NCBI RefSeq assembly: GCF_000515335.1
Contig: NZ_KI911563.1
Span: 3,748,869-3,812,868, forward strand
Length of the DNA: 64,000 nt
Source: Cohnella panacarvi Gsoil 349
GTDB taxonomy: Bacteria; Bacillota; Bacilli; Paenibacillales; Paenibacillaceae
Direction of reading: 5' to 3'
Part shown: piece by piece, positions 1-8,574 of the stretch
How positions within the stretch are numbered: position 1 is the stretch's first letter
Layout of the letters: every line of letters starts with the position of its first letter
Notes under the pieces: generated by a model
What the model was told of the DNA's origin: nothing
Database searches by the model: none
What the model saw: only the letters and a program-made list of their open reading frames with translations
Position numbers and translations under genes: made by a program

Positions 1-1
1 A

Positions 2-787
2 CCGACTTCCGAGGAGCCATCTGCGTACGGAGCGAGGCTTGCGCAAGTCGTCGTCTTGTATCGACGGTGCATTGCCGGCGACAAACAAGCGTTGAACGAA
101 GCCGAAGAGTTGCTCGAAAGCCTTCGCGGCGAATATCCGGGTCGTCCGCTTGCGGATGCCTATCACGGAGGGATTATGATCCTGAAGGCGCGGGATAAGC
201 GCATTCCGTTGCTGAAACTGAGACACGCCCGCAAAGGGTTGAAGCTTCTAGACCATGCCGCGGCAGCGGCGCCGCAGGATCTTACCGTACGATTGCTTCG
301 CGGAAAGGCGGTATTCCATTTGCCGGAGGAGCATTTTCGCCGTACGGCGACGGTCATCGAGGATTATACCTTGCTGCTGCGGCACGAGGACGAACTGAAG
401 AAAAGAGTGAATCCCGAAGGCGTGCCCCAACTGATCGACGAGCTCGGAGACGCGTACCTCAGAGTCGGGCTGCACCAGGATGCGGCGAATTGTTGGAGAC
501 GATTGGAGCAACAGACGGAATATCCGGCCTATCAGCAACTGGCGCGAACGAAGCTTAAGTCCGTGGAAGGCAGGCCTCCGGTCGAGAAAGTCAAACGGAC
601 GACAGACGTGTCCGCCGCGTCCATCCTCGTTGGCCTCGTTGCGGGCGTAACGGGCAACACGCTTTTGGATATGGCCGGAATCGGCAGGAATAGCCCGAAT
701 TTCCGGCGCGGCAAGGGAAGCAAGAGAAAGATCGGCAATCAAAGCGGAGCCCGAAGAGACAGGAACGGGGATCGAGCGAGGAGGTGA
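2..787 (+). CDS. TPR-like helical protein, 5' end cut by window
   Basis: The frame is open to the first bases of the window, so the true start probably lies upstream; the first possible internal start is the TTG at 56. The visible protein is alpha-helical, with alternating Ala/Leu/Tyr patterns such as LGDAYLRVGLHQDAANCWRRL near the middle, typical of tetratricopeptide repeats. The C-terminus (about the last 40 residues) is Gly/Arg/Lys-rich and low in complexity. B. subtilis also has a TPR protein (YvcD) just upstream of trxB, which supports the assignment by context. Role unknown; probably a protein-protein interaction scaffold. The stop TGA lies inside the ribosome site of the next gene, so the two are probably co-transcribed. 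Confidence 0.7.
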   Translation, partial: PTSEEPSAYGARLAQVVVLYRRCIAGDKQALNEAEELLESLRGEYPGRPLADAYHGGIMILKARDKRIPLLKLRHARKGLKLLDHAAAAAPQDLTVRLLRGKAVFHLPEEHFRRTATVIEDYTLLLRHEDELKKRVNPEGVPQLIDELGDAYLRVGLHQDAANCWRRLEQQTEYPAYQQLARTKLKSVEGRPPVEKVKRTTDVSAASILVGLVAGVTGNTLLDMAGIGRNSPNFRRGKGSKRKIGNQSGARRDRNGDRARR

Positions 788-791
788 GCGA

Positions 792-1055
792 ATGTCCAAA
801 CGCAACAAAGTAATCTCCTATCTCTATGAGAACTTTCAAATAGAAGGCAAGACGATCCTATCGGCAGCCGCCGCAAGCGGTTTGCGGAGCGTGAACGAAC
901 AAATCAAGGAATCGACGGGCAATCCCGGGACTCCCCTTACGGTCGGCAGCATTCTCGGCGCCTTGAAAACCGGCATGCTATCGGCCAGCCAACAGGCTAT
1001 GGTAACGACGTTGGACCGCCTGAACGATAGGGCAGCGGGGGAAAATAAAGCGTAG
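792..1055 (+). CDS. Small conserved-looking protein of unknown function
   Basis: 87 residues starting MSKRNKVISYLYENFQ. A strong ribosome site (GAGGAGGTG, about 777-785) sits just before the ATG and overlaps the stop of the upstream gene, arguing for translation coupling. No signal peptide, membrane segment or known motif is visible; the sequence is mixed helical with a central Gly/Pro/Thr turn. It is the last gene of the upstream unit; a regulatory region for trxB follows. I do not recognise the family. Confidence 0.65.
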   Translation: MSKRNKVISYLYENFQIEGKTILSAAAASGLRSVNEQIKESTGNPGTPLTVGSILGALKTGMLSASQQAMVTTLDRLNDRAAGENKA

Positions 1056-1086
1056 ATTACGCGCGAGGCAAATCTGCGGCTTCTTC

Positions 1087-1151
1087 TTCATGAAATCTTC
1101 ATGATACGTTCATCAACCCTTCATGAAGCATCGGCGTAGGGGTGGTATCAT
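1087..1151 (+). promoter_or_regulatory. Four 11-bp-spaced direct repeats and -10 box upstream of trxB
   Basis: The heptamer TTCATGA (third copy TTCATCA) starts at 1087, 1098, 1109 and 1120, an exact 11-bp period. This is the geometry of PhoB/PhoP-family (OmpR-type) binding sites. A -10-like TATCAT lies at 1146-1151, 17 bp after 1123-1128, so the last repeat takes the place of the -35 element, as at activator-dependent promoters. The trxB start is 36 bp further on. The identity of the regulator is inference. Confidence 0.6.
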
Positions 1152-1186
1152 GAATGATAGATTGAAGACGAAGGAAGTGTCGTTAG

Positions 1187-2107
1187 ATGTATAAAACCAT
1201 TATTATCGGTACCGGTCCCGCGGGATTGACCGCGGCAATCTACTTGGCACGGGCGAACTTGAACCCGCTCGTTATCGAAGGACCCGAGCCGGGCGGCCAA
1301 TTAACGACGACGACAGAGGTCGAGAATTTCCCGGGCTTCCCTGAAGGCATCATGGGTCCCGAGCTTATGGCGAACATGCGCAAGCAAGCGGAGCGCTTCG
1401 GCGCCGAGTTCCGCTCCGGCTGGGTGAACTCGGTCGACATGTCGCAGCGTCCGTTCAAGCTGCAAGTCGAAGGTCTCGGCGAGCTTGTCGCGGAGACGCT
1501 GATCATCTCCACGGGCGCATCGGCTAAATATCTAGGCATTCCGGGGGAAAGAGACAACGTCGGACGCGGCGTAAGCACGTGCGCGACTTGCGACGGCTTC
1601 TTCTTCCGCGGCAAGAAAATCATCGTGATCGGCGGCGGCGACTCGGCGATGGAAGAAGCTCACTTCTTGACGCGCTTCGCCAGCGAGGTCGTGCTGGTCA
1701 ATCGCCGTAACGAGCTGCGGGCTTCGAAGATCATGCAAGACCGCGCGCGCGGCAACGAGAAAATCAGCTGGAGCTTGAACCGTACGCCGCTCGAGGTGCT
1801 AAGCGGACCGCTTGGCGTAACCGGGCTGAAAGTGAAGAACAACGAGACCGGCGAAGAAGAAGTGATCGAAGCGAGCGGCGTATTCGTCGCGATCGGCCAT
1901 ACGCCGAACACGAAGTTCCTCGGCGGTCAACTGAACACCGACGAGAACGGCTATCTGCTCGTCACGCCGGGCACGACGGAGACGAACGTTCCGGGCGTGT
2001 TCGCTTGCGGCGACGTGCAAGATCATCGTTACCGTCAAGCGATCAGCGCCGCGGGAACGGGATGCATGGCGGCGCTCGATTGCGAGCGATTCTTGGAAGG
2101 CCACTGA
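1187..2107 (+). CDS. trxB: Thioredoxin reductase (NADPH)
   Basis: 306 residues, the usual length of low-molecular-weight thioredoxin reductases. The N-terminal FAD-binding motif GTGPAG is at residues 8-13, the redox-active C132-A-T-C135 pair follows STG/CATCDG, the NADPH-binding GGGDSA is at about 149-154, and the C-terminal FAD motif ending in CGDVQD is present. It reduces thioredoxin with NADPH in the cytosol and supports ribonucleotide reductase and disulfide stress defence. It appears to have its own promoter behind four direct repeats and is followed by a GC-rich hairpin. Nothing is unusual in the protein itself. Confidence 0.97.
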   Translation: MYKTIIIGTGPAGLTAAIYLARANLNPLVIEGPEPGGQLTTTTEVENFPGFPEGIMGPELMANMRKQAERFGAEFRSGWVNSVDMSQRPFKLQVEGLGELVAETLIISTGASAKYLGIPGERDNVGRGVSTCATCDGFFFRGKKIIVIGGGDSAMEEAHFLTRFASEVVLVNRRNELRASKIMQDRARGNEKISWSLNRTPLEVLSGPLGVTGLKVKNNETGEEEVIEASGVFVAIGHTPNTKFLGGQLNTDENGYLLVTPGTTETNVPGVFACGDVQDHRYRQAISAAGTGCMAALDCERFLEGH

Positions 2108-2123
2108 AGAGTTAGACAGGGAA

Positions 2124-2151
2124 GGGCACGGGAGCGGAAGCTCCCGTGCCC
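2124..2151 (+). terminator. Hairpin after trxB
   Basis: A perfect 12-bp stem (2124-2135 with 2140-2151) closed by a GGAA tetraloop begins 16 bp after the trxB stop. The following bases are only weakly T-rich, so termination may be inefficient or the hairpin may protect the mRNA end. Confidence 0.6.
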
Positions 2152-2183
2152 AATGTGCTTTCTATGCAACTACTCCTGCGCGA

Positions 2184-2345
2184 TTAGTGGTCCGGCTCTT
2201 CGGCCTCGTCGACGCTGCAATTCGCGCTGACGGCCGATTGGAATTCTTCCTCGTTGGACGATCCAAGCTTGTCTCCGAATTGGTCCAAGCTTCCCGGCTT
2301 GCCGACCGGACCGTCGTTGTCCGGTTTGTTGTTGCGACCCGACAC
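2184..2345 (-). CDS. Small acidic hydrophilic protein, GTG start
   Basis: 53 residues if translation begins at the GTG at 2345 (fMet-SGRNNKPDNDGP...). This start is chosen because GGAGGAGGGTG lies directly upstream; a longer reading from 2396 has no ribosome site. The product is acidic, rich in Asp/Glu/Asn/Ser, and has a single Cys near the C-terminus. It lies between trxB and the OmpR-type regulator gene, on the regulator's strand but downstream of that gene's terminator. Function unknown; it could be a spurious ORF, but the ribosome site is convincing. Confidence 0.45.
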   Translation of the reverse strand: MSGRNNKPDNDGPVGKPGSLDQFGDKLGSSNEEEFQSAVSANCSVDEAEEPDH

Positions 2346-2394
2346 CTTGTCACCCTCCTCCGCGATAGAATGGTTGCACCGATTAGGATGCGCC

Positions 2395-2440
2395 AAAAAA
2401 CGAAAAAGGTTCGGCAGAATTCGAAGCTTCTGCCAAACCT
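2395..2440 (-). terminator. Terminator of the OmpR-type regulator gene
   Basis: Arms 2407-2419 and 2428-2440 pair over 13 bp with one G-U. Read on the minus strand the stem is followed by TTTTTCGTTTTTT. The hairpin begins at the stop codon of the regulator gene. Confidence 0.8.
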
Positions 2441-3179
2441 ATAGATCCGCCAAGCGATAGCCGACTCCTCGGACGGTGCTGATATAGCGCGGCGTGCGCG
2501 GATCGTCTCCGAGCTTATTGCGCAAGCTGCGAATGTGGACGTCGACCGTGTTGCTGCCCCACTCCGCCGCGGAGGCTTCCCCGCGTGCGTCGCTGATTAG
2601 CTCGTCGCGGGACTTCACGCGGCCTTCCGCGGCGAGCAACGATCGGAGAAGATCGAACTCGGTCCGCGTTAATTCGATTCTTGCCCCGCCTCGCATCACG
2701 GTCATCCGATGAGGGTCGAGCGCAAGGTCCTTGAACGCGAGCAACTCGGAAGACCGCTCGGTTTCCGCCGCCGTGGCATCCGGCAACAGGGCCGCCAGCG
2801 CCTTGATTCGCTGGATGACATGCCCGATCGGGCTCGGCCATTGCACCCAGTGGCCGCCGTACGCATCCGGATCTTCCGGCGCGATCTTAACGAGCGAGAT
2901 CGCCGGGGTTGATCCAAGCTCCGCGTAGCCGGGCGATGCGCTGTCCATGGTACGGTCTACGATGACGACGTTGCCCTTCATGATCCCAAGCAGCGGATCG
3001 TCCGCGTGATGAAGCAGCAACACGTCGTAGCAACGAACCGCCAAGTCGGCGACGAGAGAGCGAAGGGAAGCCGGACGAGGGCTGATCACGAGCACGCGGT
3101 TCGTAATCTCGCACAGCTCGATCGCTTCCGGATCGAACGTATCTTGCGGATCTTCTTGTAGCTGCCTTTGCTCCTGCAT
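2439..3179 (-). CDS. OmpR-family winged-helix regulator with degenerate receiver
   Basis: 246 residues from the ATG at 3179, chosen because GAGGAGGG lies 7 bp upstream; an ATG six codons earlier lacks a site. The C-terminal ~95 residues form a clear OmpR/PhoB winged helix (LTRTEFDLLRSLL, then TVDVHIRSLRNKLGDD and VRGVGYRL). The N-terminal half resembles a receiver, with VVIVD75 at the phosphoacceptor position, but the acidic pair expected after strand 1 is replaced by ISPRP at about 32-36. Phosphorylation may therefore be absent or atypical. No sensor kinase gene is adjacent. Possible targets include the 11-bp direct repeats at trxB, which fit this DNA-binding family; that link is inference. 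Confidence 0.85.
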   Translation of the reverse strand: MQEQRQLQEDPQDTFDPEAIELCEITNRVLVISPRPASLRSLVADLAVRCYDVLLLHHADDPLLGIMKGNVVIVDRTMDSASPGYAELGSTPAISLVKIAPEDPDAYGGHWVQWPSPIGHVIQRIKALAALLPDATAAETERSSELLAFKDLALDPHRMTVMRGGARIELTRTEFDLLRSLLAAEGRVKSRDELISDARGEASAAEWGSNTVDVHIRSLRNKLGDDPRTPRYISTVRGVGYRLADL

Positions 3180-3256
3180 GCGGACCCTCCTCTCCATTCG
3201 CTTATCGTCTCCGCGGCGTAATTTTTCCGAAATCCGATATTGCTTGAATGAGTATT

Positions 3257-3285
3257 AATGTAATCATAATCGCTAGGTCTGTCAA
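3257..3285 (-). promoter_or_regulatory. Promoter for the OmpR-type regulator
   Basis: On the minus strand TTGACA (3285-3280) and TACATT (3262-3257) are separated by 17 bp. The predicted transcript starts about 70 bp upstream of the ATG at 3179. Confidence 0.6.
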
Positions 3286-3400
3286 CCGCGCATAATAACC
3301 GTAGAACTTTGCCGATTTCCATAAACGCGCCATCGTCCGTCTTCCTCGTGATATAATCGTCACTATATATTCGAGTATGGATAGAAGGGGAGAGAGACGG

Positions 3401-4072
3401 ATGATTAAAGCGGTCGTGTTCGATTTGGATGGGACGTTGGTCGATACGGAAACTTGCGCGTACGAGGCGATGCGCGACATTTATAAGCAACATGGTCAGG
3501 AGCTGCCGCTCGACAAGTGGTCCCTGGCGATCGGCACGCACGGCGGATTCGACGGGTACGGGTATTTGGAGGAGAGAATCGGGAGGAAGCTGGACCGCAA
3601 AGCCATCCATAAACAATTCTGGGATTTGCACGAGGAACGGGTGAGCAAGATGCCGCTCAGACCCGGCGTCCTGGCTAGACTCGAAGAAGCGCGCGAGCTA
3701 GGGCTCAAGATCGGGCTGGCATCCAGCTCGCAGAGGTGGTGGATCGAGAAGGTAACCACGCTGGCGGGCATCCGCGAATACTTCGAAGCCGTCTGCTCCG
3801 CGGACGACGTCGAGCGCGTCAAACCGGATCCGGCCCTCTATCTGCATGCGGCGCAAGCGTTAGGCGTCGCACCGGGAGAGGCGATCGCGATCGAGGATTC
3901 GATGAACGGGCTTCGCGCCGCCAAGGCTGCCGGACTCGTCGCGCTCGTCACGCCGAATCCGGTCACGTCCCATATGGATTTCTCCGGCGCGGATGCCATC
4001 GTCCAAGACCTCGAGCATATCACTTTCGCGGAATTAGCCGGCCGTTACCCAGCCTCGTCGAAGTCCAAGTGA
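3401..4072 (+). CDS. HAD-superfamily hydrolase, beta-phosphoglucomutase/phosphatase type
   Basis: 223 residues from the ATG at 3401, which has AGGGGAGAG in front. Motif I is VFDLDGTLVDTE at the N-terminus (nucleophile Asp and acid/base Asp), motif II is the LASSS segment, motif III is the Lys of VKPDPALY, and motif IV is IEDSMNGLRAAKAAG. This is the layout of subfamily IA HAD phosphatases and beta-phosphoglucomutase-like enzymes with a helical cap. The substrate cannot be told from sequence. A TATAAT at 3352-3357 is a likely -10. The 3' end overlaps a convergent small gene by 28 bp. Confidence 0.88.
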   Translation: MIKAVVFDLDGTLVDTETCAYEAMRDIYKQHGQELPLDKWSLAIGTHGGFDGYGYLEERIGRKLDRKAIHKQFWDLHEERVSKMPLRPGVLARLEEARELGLKIGLASSSQRWWIEKVTTLAGIREYFEAVCSADDVERVKPDPALYLHAAQALGVAPGEAIAIEDSMNGLRAAKAAGLVALVTPNPVTSHMDFSGADAIVQDLEHITFAELAGRYPASSKSK

Positions 4073-4248
4073 GCTCTTGCCCGTTCGAGAGCCGCAATCA
4101 GCTCGTCTAGCTCGGCGCGGCTTTCGATATAATGGGTGACGAATTTCGGGCGGTAGCCGCTGGTCGACAGCTCGAGTTGTACGTGTCTCTTGGCTTTGTT
4201 CGCGACGATCAGAATGTTATCGGTAGAATACAGTACGTTATTCGACAT
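4045..4248 (-). CDS. Small conserved-looking protein of unknown function
   Basis: 67 residues, starting MSNNVLYSTDNILIVANKAKRHVQLELS. The composition is like a real folded protein: an N-terminal beta-rich part followed by an amphipathic helix (RAELDELIAALERARAHL). The only ribosome site is a weak GAGG about 10 bp before the ATG. The gene is convergent with the HAD hydrolase and overlaps its last 28 bp. I do not recognise the family. Confidence 0.55.
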   Translation of the reverse strand: MSNNVLYSTDNILIVANKAKRHVQLELSTSGYRPKFVTHYIESRAELDELIAALERARAHLDFDEAG

Positions 4249-4345
4249 ATAGAGAAGACCTCAACCTTCAATAATAGAATTGCGACTAACATACCATACA
4301 TTGGAAAATGCGGACAATACCGACTTCTAAGCTCAATGCGTTCCA

Positions 4346-4379
4346 ACTGGTACGTACAAGTGATCGAATATGTTATAAT
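4346..4379 (+). promoter_or_regulatory. AraR-type operator and promoter of araR
   Basis: The imperfect palindrome ACTGGTACGTACAAGT (4346-4361) closely matches the known B. subtilis AraR box core GTACGTAC. TATAAT follows at 4374-4379, so the operator covers the -35 position. This implies autoregulation of araR. Confidence 0.8.
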
Positions 4380-4411
4380 TGGTACACTACAACCGTTGCC
4401 GAGGTGCCGAC

Positions 4412-5515
4412 ATGTCCGGTAAGAATAGCCAGTCTCCGAAATATTTGCAGTTGAAGACGCAGATTTTGTCCTGGATCACGGGCGGGAAGTTCCGTCCCGG
4501 GGACAAGCTGCCGTCCGAGAACGAGCTCGCCGAGCAATTCGGGCTCAGCCGCCAGACGGTACGCCAATCGATCGGCGCGCTCGTACAGGAAGGCTGGCTT
4601 GCCCGCGAGCAGGGCAAAGGCACGTTCGTCAGCAAGCTGCCCGCGGAACGCAGAGTGAACGCCGACAATCGGACGATCGGCATCATTACGACCTATATCT
4701 CGGACTACATTTTCCCCTCGATCGTGCGCGGGGTCGAAGCGACGCTCAAGGAACGCGGATATCGGCTGCTTCTCTCCAGCACGGACAACCGCAAGGACCG
4801 CGAACGGGAGAGCCTAGAAGACATGCTTGGCCATGGCGTATGCGGACTTATCGTCGAGCCGACGAAAAGCGCGGAGGGCAATCCGAATTTCGATAACTAC
4901 TTGGCGCTCGAGGACCACGGAATCCCGCTAGTGATGATCAACGAGCGATATCCGGATCTCGAATGCCCGGGCGTACGGATGGACGACGAAGCGGGCGGGT
5001 TCCTGGCGGCCGACCATCTGCTGCAGCTCGGACATACGAGAATCGCCGGTTTCTTCAAGACGGACGACCTGCAGGGCGTCCGCCGGATGAAAGGCTTCAT
5101 GCGCGCGTTTCGCGAACGGGGCGTCGCGGCGGAACCGAGCTTGATCGTGAGATACGCCACCGAGGACAAGGACAGCAAGCCTCAACAAGCGCTTCGGGAC
5201 ATGCTGAAGACCGACCTGCCGCCGACGGCGCTCGTCTGCTATAACGATCAACTGGCCGTCGGATTCCTCGACGTGATCCGCGAGCTGGAGCTGCGCGTTC
5301 CGGAAGATTTATCGATCGTCGGCTACGACGACTCTTTCCTCGCGACGGCTTCCGAAATCAAGCTGACGACGATCGAGCACCCGAAGTCCGCGCTTGGCGA
5401 GCTGGCCGCGCAATGGCTCATCGACCGCTTGGAGACGGGGGACGATTCCTCGGCTCGGGACAAGCTGTACGCGCCGAAGCTGATCGAGCGGCAATCGACG
5501 GCTAAGCCGAAGTAA
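4412..5515 (+). CDS. araR: AraR, arabinose-responsive GntR/LacI repressor
   Basis: 367 residues from the ATG at 4412 (GAGGTG upstream; an earlier ATG at 4379 overlaps the -10 box). Residues ~5-72 form a GntR winged helix ([46 protein letters not shown]). Residues ~80-360 form a LacI/GalR-type sugar-binding domain ([38 protein letters not shown]). This chimeric architecture is diagnostic of AraR, which represses arabinose genes until L-arabinose binds. Two operators in this window, at its own promoter and at araD, support the call. Confidence 0.95.
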   Translation: MSGKNSQSPKYLQLKTQILSWITGGKFRPGDKLPSENELAEQFGLSRQTVRQSIGALVQEGWLAREQGKGTFVSKLPAERRVNADNRTIGIITTYISDYIFPSIVRGVEATLKERGYRLLLSSTDNRKDRERESLEDMLGHGVCGLIVEPTKSAEGNPNFDNYLALEDHGIPLVMINERYPDLECPGVRMDDEAGGFLAADHLLQLGHTRIAGFFKTDDLQGVRRMKGFMRAFRERGVAAEPSLIVRYATEDKDSKPQQALRDMLKTDLPPTALVCYNDQLAVGFLDVIRELELRVPEDLSIVGYDDSFLATASEIKLTTIEHPKSALGELAAQWLIDRLETGDDSSARDKLYAPKLIERQSTAKPK

Positions 5516-5523
5516 GCTTTTCC

Positions 5524-5553
5524 TCGACACACATGTACGTACAAGTGTATAAT
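5524..5553 (+). promoter_or_regulatory. araD promoter with AraR-type operator in the spacer
   Basis: TCGACA (5524-5529) and TATAAT (5548-5553) flank an 18-bp spacer that contains the near-palindrome ACATGTACGTACAAGT (5531-5546). A repressor bound there would block polymerase directly. The core GTACGTAC is identical to that at the araR promoter. Confidence 0.85.
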
Positions 5554-5610
5554 GAAAGGCAACAATACCTGTCAGAAACGCCTGCAGGACTTGCGAGAGG
5601 AGTGTTGTAC

Positions 5611-6318
5611 TTGTTAGAACAACTGAAGGAAATTGTCTGCCGGGCGAACCGGGAATTACCTCATTACGGCCTTGTTACGTTCACTTGGGGCAACGTCAGC
5701 GGCATCGACCGCGAATCGGGACTGATGGTCATTAAACCGAGCGGCGTTCCTTATGAAGAACTGCAACCGGAGCAGATGGTCGTCGTCGACCCGGACGGCA
5801 AAGTCGTGGAAGGAAATTTGCGCCCTTCGTCGGATACGCCTACGCACCTCGTGCTGTACCGCGAATTTCCGAACATCGGGGGCATCGTGCATACGCACTC
5901 CCCATGGGCGACGATCTGGTCGCAAGCCGGTCAAGGCATTCCGGCGCTCGGCACGACGCAAGCCGACTACTTCTACGGTACGATCCCGTGCACGCGCGCG
6001 ATGACCGACGAAGAGATCAACGGCGCGTATGAAGCGGAGACGGGCAACGTCATCGTGGAAGCGTTCCGCAACCTTAACCCTAACCAGGTGCCGGGCGTTC
6101 TCGTGAACAGCCATGCGCCCTTCGCTTGGGGCAAAGACGCGATGGACGCGCTGCATAACGCCGTCGTGCTCGAGGAAGTCGCGAAGATGGCCTACCACAC
6201 GCGCCAGTTGAACGCGGGCGTGCCGTCGATGTCGCAGACGCTGCTAGACCGGCATTATCTTCGCAAGCACGGCGCTAACGCTTACTACGGTCAGCCGGGC
6301 GACACGAGACATTCCTAA
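5611..6318 (+). CDS. araD: L-ribulose-5-phosphate 4-epimerase
   Basis: 235 residues from the TTG at 5611. This start is chosen because it follows GAGAGGAG by 8 bp and gives MLEQLKEIV, aligning with the known E. coli AraD N-terminus (MLEDLK); longer readings begin inside the promoter. Class II aldolase/epimerase motifs are clear: [23 protein letters not shown], the zinc-binding HTH ([12 protein letters not shown]), [16 protein letters not shown], and [10 protein letters not shown]. It converts L-ribulose 5-phosphate to D-xylulose 5-phosphate in arabinose catabolism. The kinase gene follows after 24 bp. Confidence 0.96.
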   Translation: MLEQLKEIVCRANRELPHYGLVTFTWGNVSGIDRESGLMVIKPSGVPYEELQPEQMVVVDPDGKVVEGNLRPSSDTPTHLVLYREFPNIGGIVHTHSPWATIWSQAGQGIPALGTTQADYFYGTIPCTRAMTDEEINGAYEAETGNVIVEAFRNLNPNQVPGVLVNSHAPFAWGKDAMDALHNAVVLEEVAKMAYHTRQLNAGVPSMSQTLLDRHYLRKHGANAYYGQPGDTRHS

Positions 6319-6342
6319 ATTTACACGGGCGGAGGAACATTC

Positions 6343-7941
6343 ATGGAAATCGATGTGACGAATGCCATTCTGGGCGGAAGAACGGTGCTCGGAATCGAGT
6401 TTGGCTCGACCCGAATCAAAGCGGTGCTCATCGGCGAAGACAACGCGCCTATCGCTTCCGGCAGCCATGATTGGGAGAATCAGTACGTCGACAATATTTG
6501 GACGTACAGCTTGTCTAGCATCTGGAAGGGCGTGCAAGAAAGCTATCGCGCGATGGCAGATGACGTGAAACGTCAATACGGCGTTCCCTTGCAGAAGATC
6601 GGCGCCATCGGCTTTAGCGGCATGATGCACGGCTACATGGCCTTCAACCAAGAAGGTGAACTGCTCGTTCCTTTCCGCACTTGGAGGAACAACATTACCG
6701 AGCAAGCCTCTGCGGAACTGAGCAAGCTGTTCGATTTCCATATTCCTCAACGTTGGAGCATCGCTCATTTGTATCAAGCGATCTTGAACGGGGAAGCGCA
6801 TGTCGCGGATATTCGTTTCCAGACGACGCTCGCCGGATATATTCATTGGCAATTGACGGGGCAGAAGGTGCTCGGGGTCGGCGAAGCGTCCGGCATGTTC
6901 CCGATCGATATCCATACGCGGACTTACGACGCATCGATGATTCGGCAATTCAACGAGCGGGTTGCCGCCGGCAACTTCTCGTGGAAGCTCGAGGATATTC
7001 TTCCGCGGGTGTTGGTTGCGGGCGAGAATGCCGGCGTGCTCACCGAAGAAGGGGCAAGGCTCCTGGACGTTACCGGAACGTTGCAGCCCGGCATTCCGTT
7101 CTGCCCGCCCGAGGGAGACGCGGGGACGGGCATGGTCGCGACGAACAGCGTAGCGAAGCGAACCGGCAACGTGTCCGCCGGAACTTCGGTATTCGCCATG
7201 GTCGTCCTCGAGCGACAATTGTCCAAAGCCTACGACGAGATCGATCTCGTGACGACGCCGACGGGCAGCCTCGTCGCGATGGCTCACTCCAATAACTGCT
7301 CCTCGGACCTGAACGCTTGGGTAGGCTTGTTCGACGAGTTCGCCAAGGCGATGGGACTAAGCGCAGACGCCGACAAGCTCTACGGAACGCTATATAATCT
7401 GGCGCTTCAAGGCGACCCGGACGGCGGCGGATTGCTGGCGTACGGGTACCTATCCGGCGAGCATATGACCCATTTCGAAGAGGGACGTCCTTTGTTCGTT
7501 CGTTCCCCGGGAAGCAACTTTAACTTGGCCAACTTCATGCGGGTTCATCTGTTTACCGCTTTGGGCGCGCTCAAGATCGGCATGGACATCCTGCTTAAGC
7601 AGGAAAAGGTTAAACTGGACGAGATCCTGGGCCACGGCGGCTTGTTCAAGACCGCGGGCGTAGGACAGAAGATTATGGCCGCCGCTCTTAACGTTCCGGT
7701 GTCCGTCATGGATACGGCGGGCGAAGGCGGCGCCTGGGGCATCGCCCTTCTGGCGTCGTATATGATGAATCGGTCGGAAGGCGAAACGTTGGAAGCGTAT
7801 CTCGGAGACAATGTTTTCGCGGGGAAAGCCGGCTCCAGGGTTGCTCCCGATGCCGTGGACGTGGAGGGCTTCGAAGCCTTCATGGAACGGTATACGAAGG
7901 GACTTGCCATCGAGAGAGCGGCCGTGGAGCATCTCGTATAG
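6343..7941 (+). CDS. FGGY-family carbohydrate kinase, probable L-ribulokinase (AraK type)
   Basis: 532 residues; GGAGGA lies ahead of the ATG. The N-terminal phosphate-binding motif [14 protein letters not shown], the segment [12 protein letters not shown], and the C-terminal [25 protein letters not shown] are FGGY kinase signatures. The sequence looks closer to the xylulokinase-like ribulokinases (AraK) described in clostridia than to classical AraB. Since araD, under an AraR operator, lies directly upstream, phosphorylation of L-ribulose is the likely role. No araA isomerase gene is present in the window. A terminator follows. Confidence 0.85.
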   Translation: MEIDVTNAILGGRTVLGIEFGSTRIKAVLIGEDNAPIASGSHDWENQYVDNIWTYSLSSIWKGVQESYRAMADDVKRQYGVPLQKIGAIGFSGMMHGYMAFNQEGELLVPFRTWRNNITEQASAELSKLFDFHIPQRWSIAHLYQAILNGEAHVADIRFQTTLAGYIHWQLTGQKVLGVGEASGMFPIDIHTRTYDASMIRQFNERVAAGNFSWKLEDILPRVLVAGENAGVLTEEGARLLDVTGTLQPGIPFCPPEGDAGTGMVATNSVAKRTGNVSAGTSVFAMVVLERQLSKAYDEIDLVTTPTGSLVAMAHSNNCSSDLNAWVGLFDEFAKAMGLSADADKLYGTLYNLALQGDPDGGGLLAYGYLSGEHMTHFEEGRPLFVRSPGSNFNLANFMRVHLFTALGALKIGMDILLKQEKVKLDEILGHGGLFKTAGVGQKIMAAALNVPVSVMDTAGEGGAWGIALLASYMMNRSEGETLEAYLGDNVFAGKAGSRVAPDAVDVEGFEAFMERYTKGLAIERAAVEHLV

Positions 7942-7960
7942 ATCGCTATTCATTCAAGAA

Positions 7961-7988
7961 AGCTGCCGCGTAATCGGCGGCTTTTTTT
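7961..7988 (+). terminator. Terminator of the araD-kinase operon
   Basis: AGCTGCCG (7961-7968) pairs with CGGCGGCT (7975-7982), one G-U, followed by a run of seven T. Confidence 0.85.
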
Positions 7989-8094
7989 GTCGCGCGCAAA
8001 TTTTTTCTTTAATTGTCGAAAACCGCTGGAACGAATTCGTTTCCCGGAAGTGTATATAGTTGAACTCACTTCATAACAAGAAAGGTTGATCACA

Positions 8095-8574
8095 ATGAAA
8101 CGTCGTCGGTTACTTAGCTTGGCTGTAGCGTTGATCGTACCTGCATTGTTAGTCGGGGGAATCGCGGGACCGTCTCCTCGCAGCGCGCTCGCCGAACCCG
8201 TAGGCTTCAAACTTCTGCCGGGAGACGTTATGCCGTTCAGCATTTTCGATCCTAACCATCTATACTTGGACAGCGGCTCGTGTTCGATTACCGCCAAGAC
8301 CGGCTCCGTTGTCGCAGCGGCCAACACCAGCGCCAACCAGAACGTGGATTCCATCGGAGTCACGATCTACGTGCAGAAATGGGACGGTTCGTCTTGGGGG
8401 AATTTCGGCTCAGGCAGTACGCTCGGCGGCAACAATACGGGCTTTTACTCCAATGCGGTGTCTATTGCCGTGACGCCGGGCTATTATTATCGTACTCGCG
8501 CGATTCACTGGGTCATCGAGAACGGAGTCTACGAGCAAGGCGAGAACGTATCGGGATCCGTGCTTGTCTCATGA
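8095..8574 (+). CDS. Small secreted protein of unknown function
   Basis: 159 residues from the ATG at 8095 (AAAGG upstream). The N-terminus MKRRRLLSLAVALIVPALLVGG...ALAEP is a clear signal peptide with probable cleavage after ALA. The mature part is rich in Gly/Ser/Asn and aromatic residues (VTIYVQKWDGSSWGNFGSG), suggesting a small beta-sandwich. Similar small exported proteins occur in Firmicutes, but I cannot name the family with confidence. Its last four bases overlap the next gene (ATGA), so the two are translationally coupled. Confidence 0.8.
   Translation: MKRRRLLSLAVALIVPALLVGGIAGPSPRSALAEPVGFKLLPGDVMPFSIFDPNHLYLDSGSCSITAKTGSVVAAANTSANQNVDSIGVTIYVQKWDGSSWGNFGSGSTLGGNNTGFYSNAVSIAVTPGYYYRTRAIHWVIENGVYEQGENVSGSVLVS

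Noticed and set aside
8280-8570. Upstream extension of the Big_5-like ORF in the frame overlapping the secreted protein gene
   Set aside because: The extension is Arg/His/Gln-rich shadow sequence; the ATGA overlap at 8571 gives a natural start.
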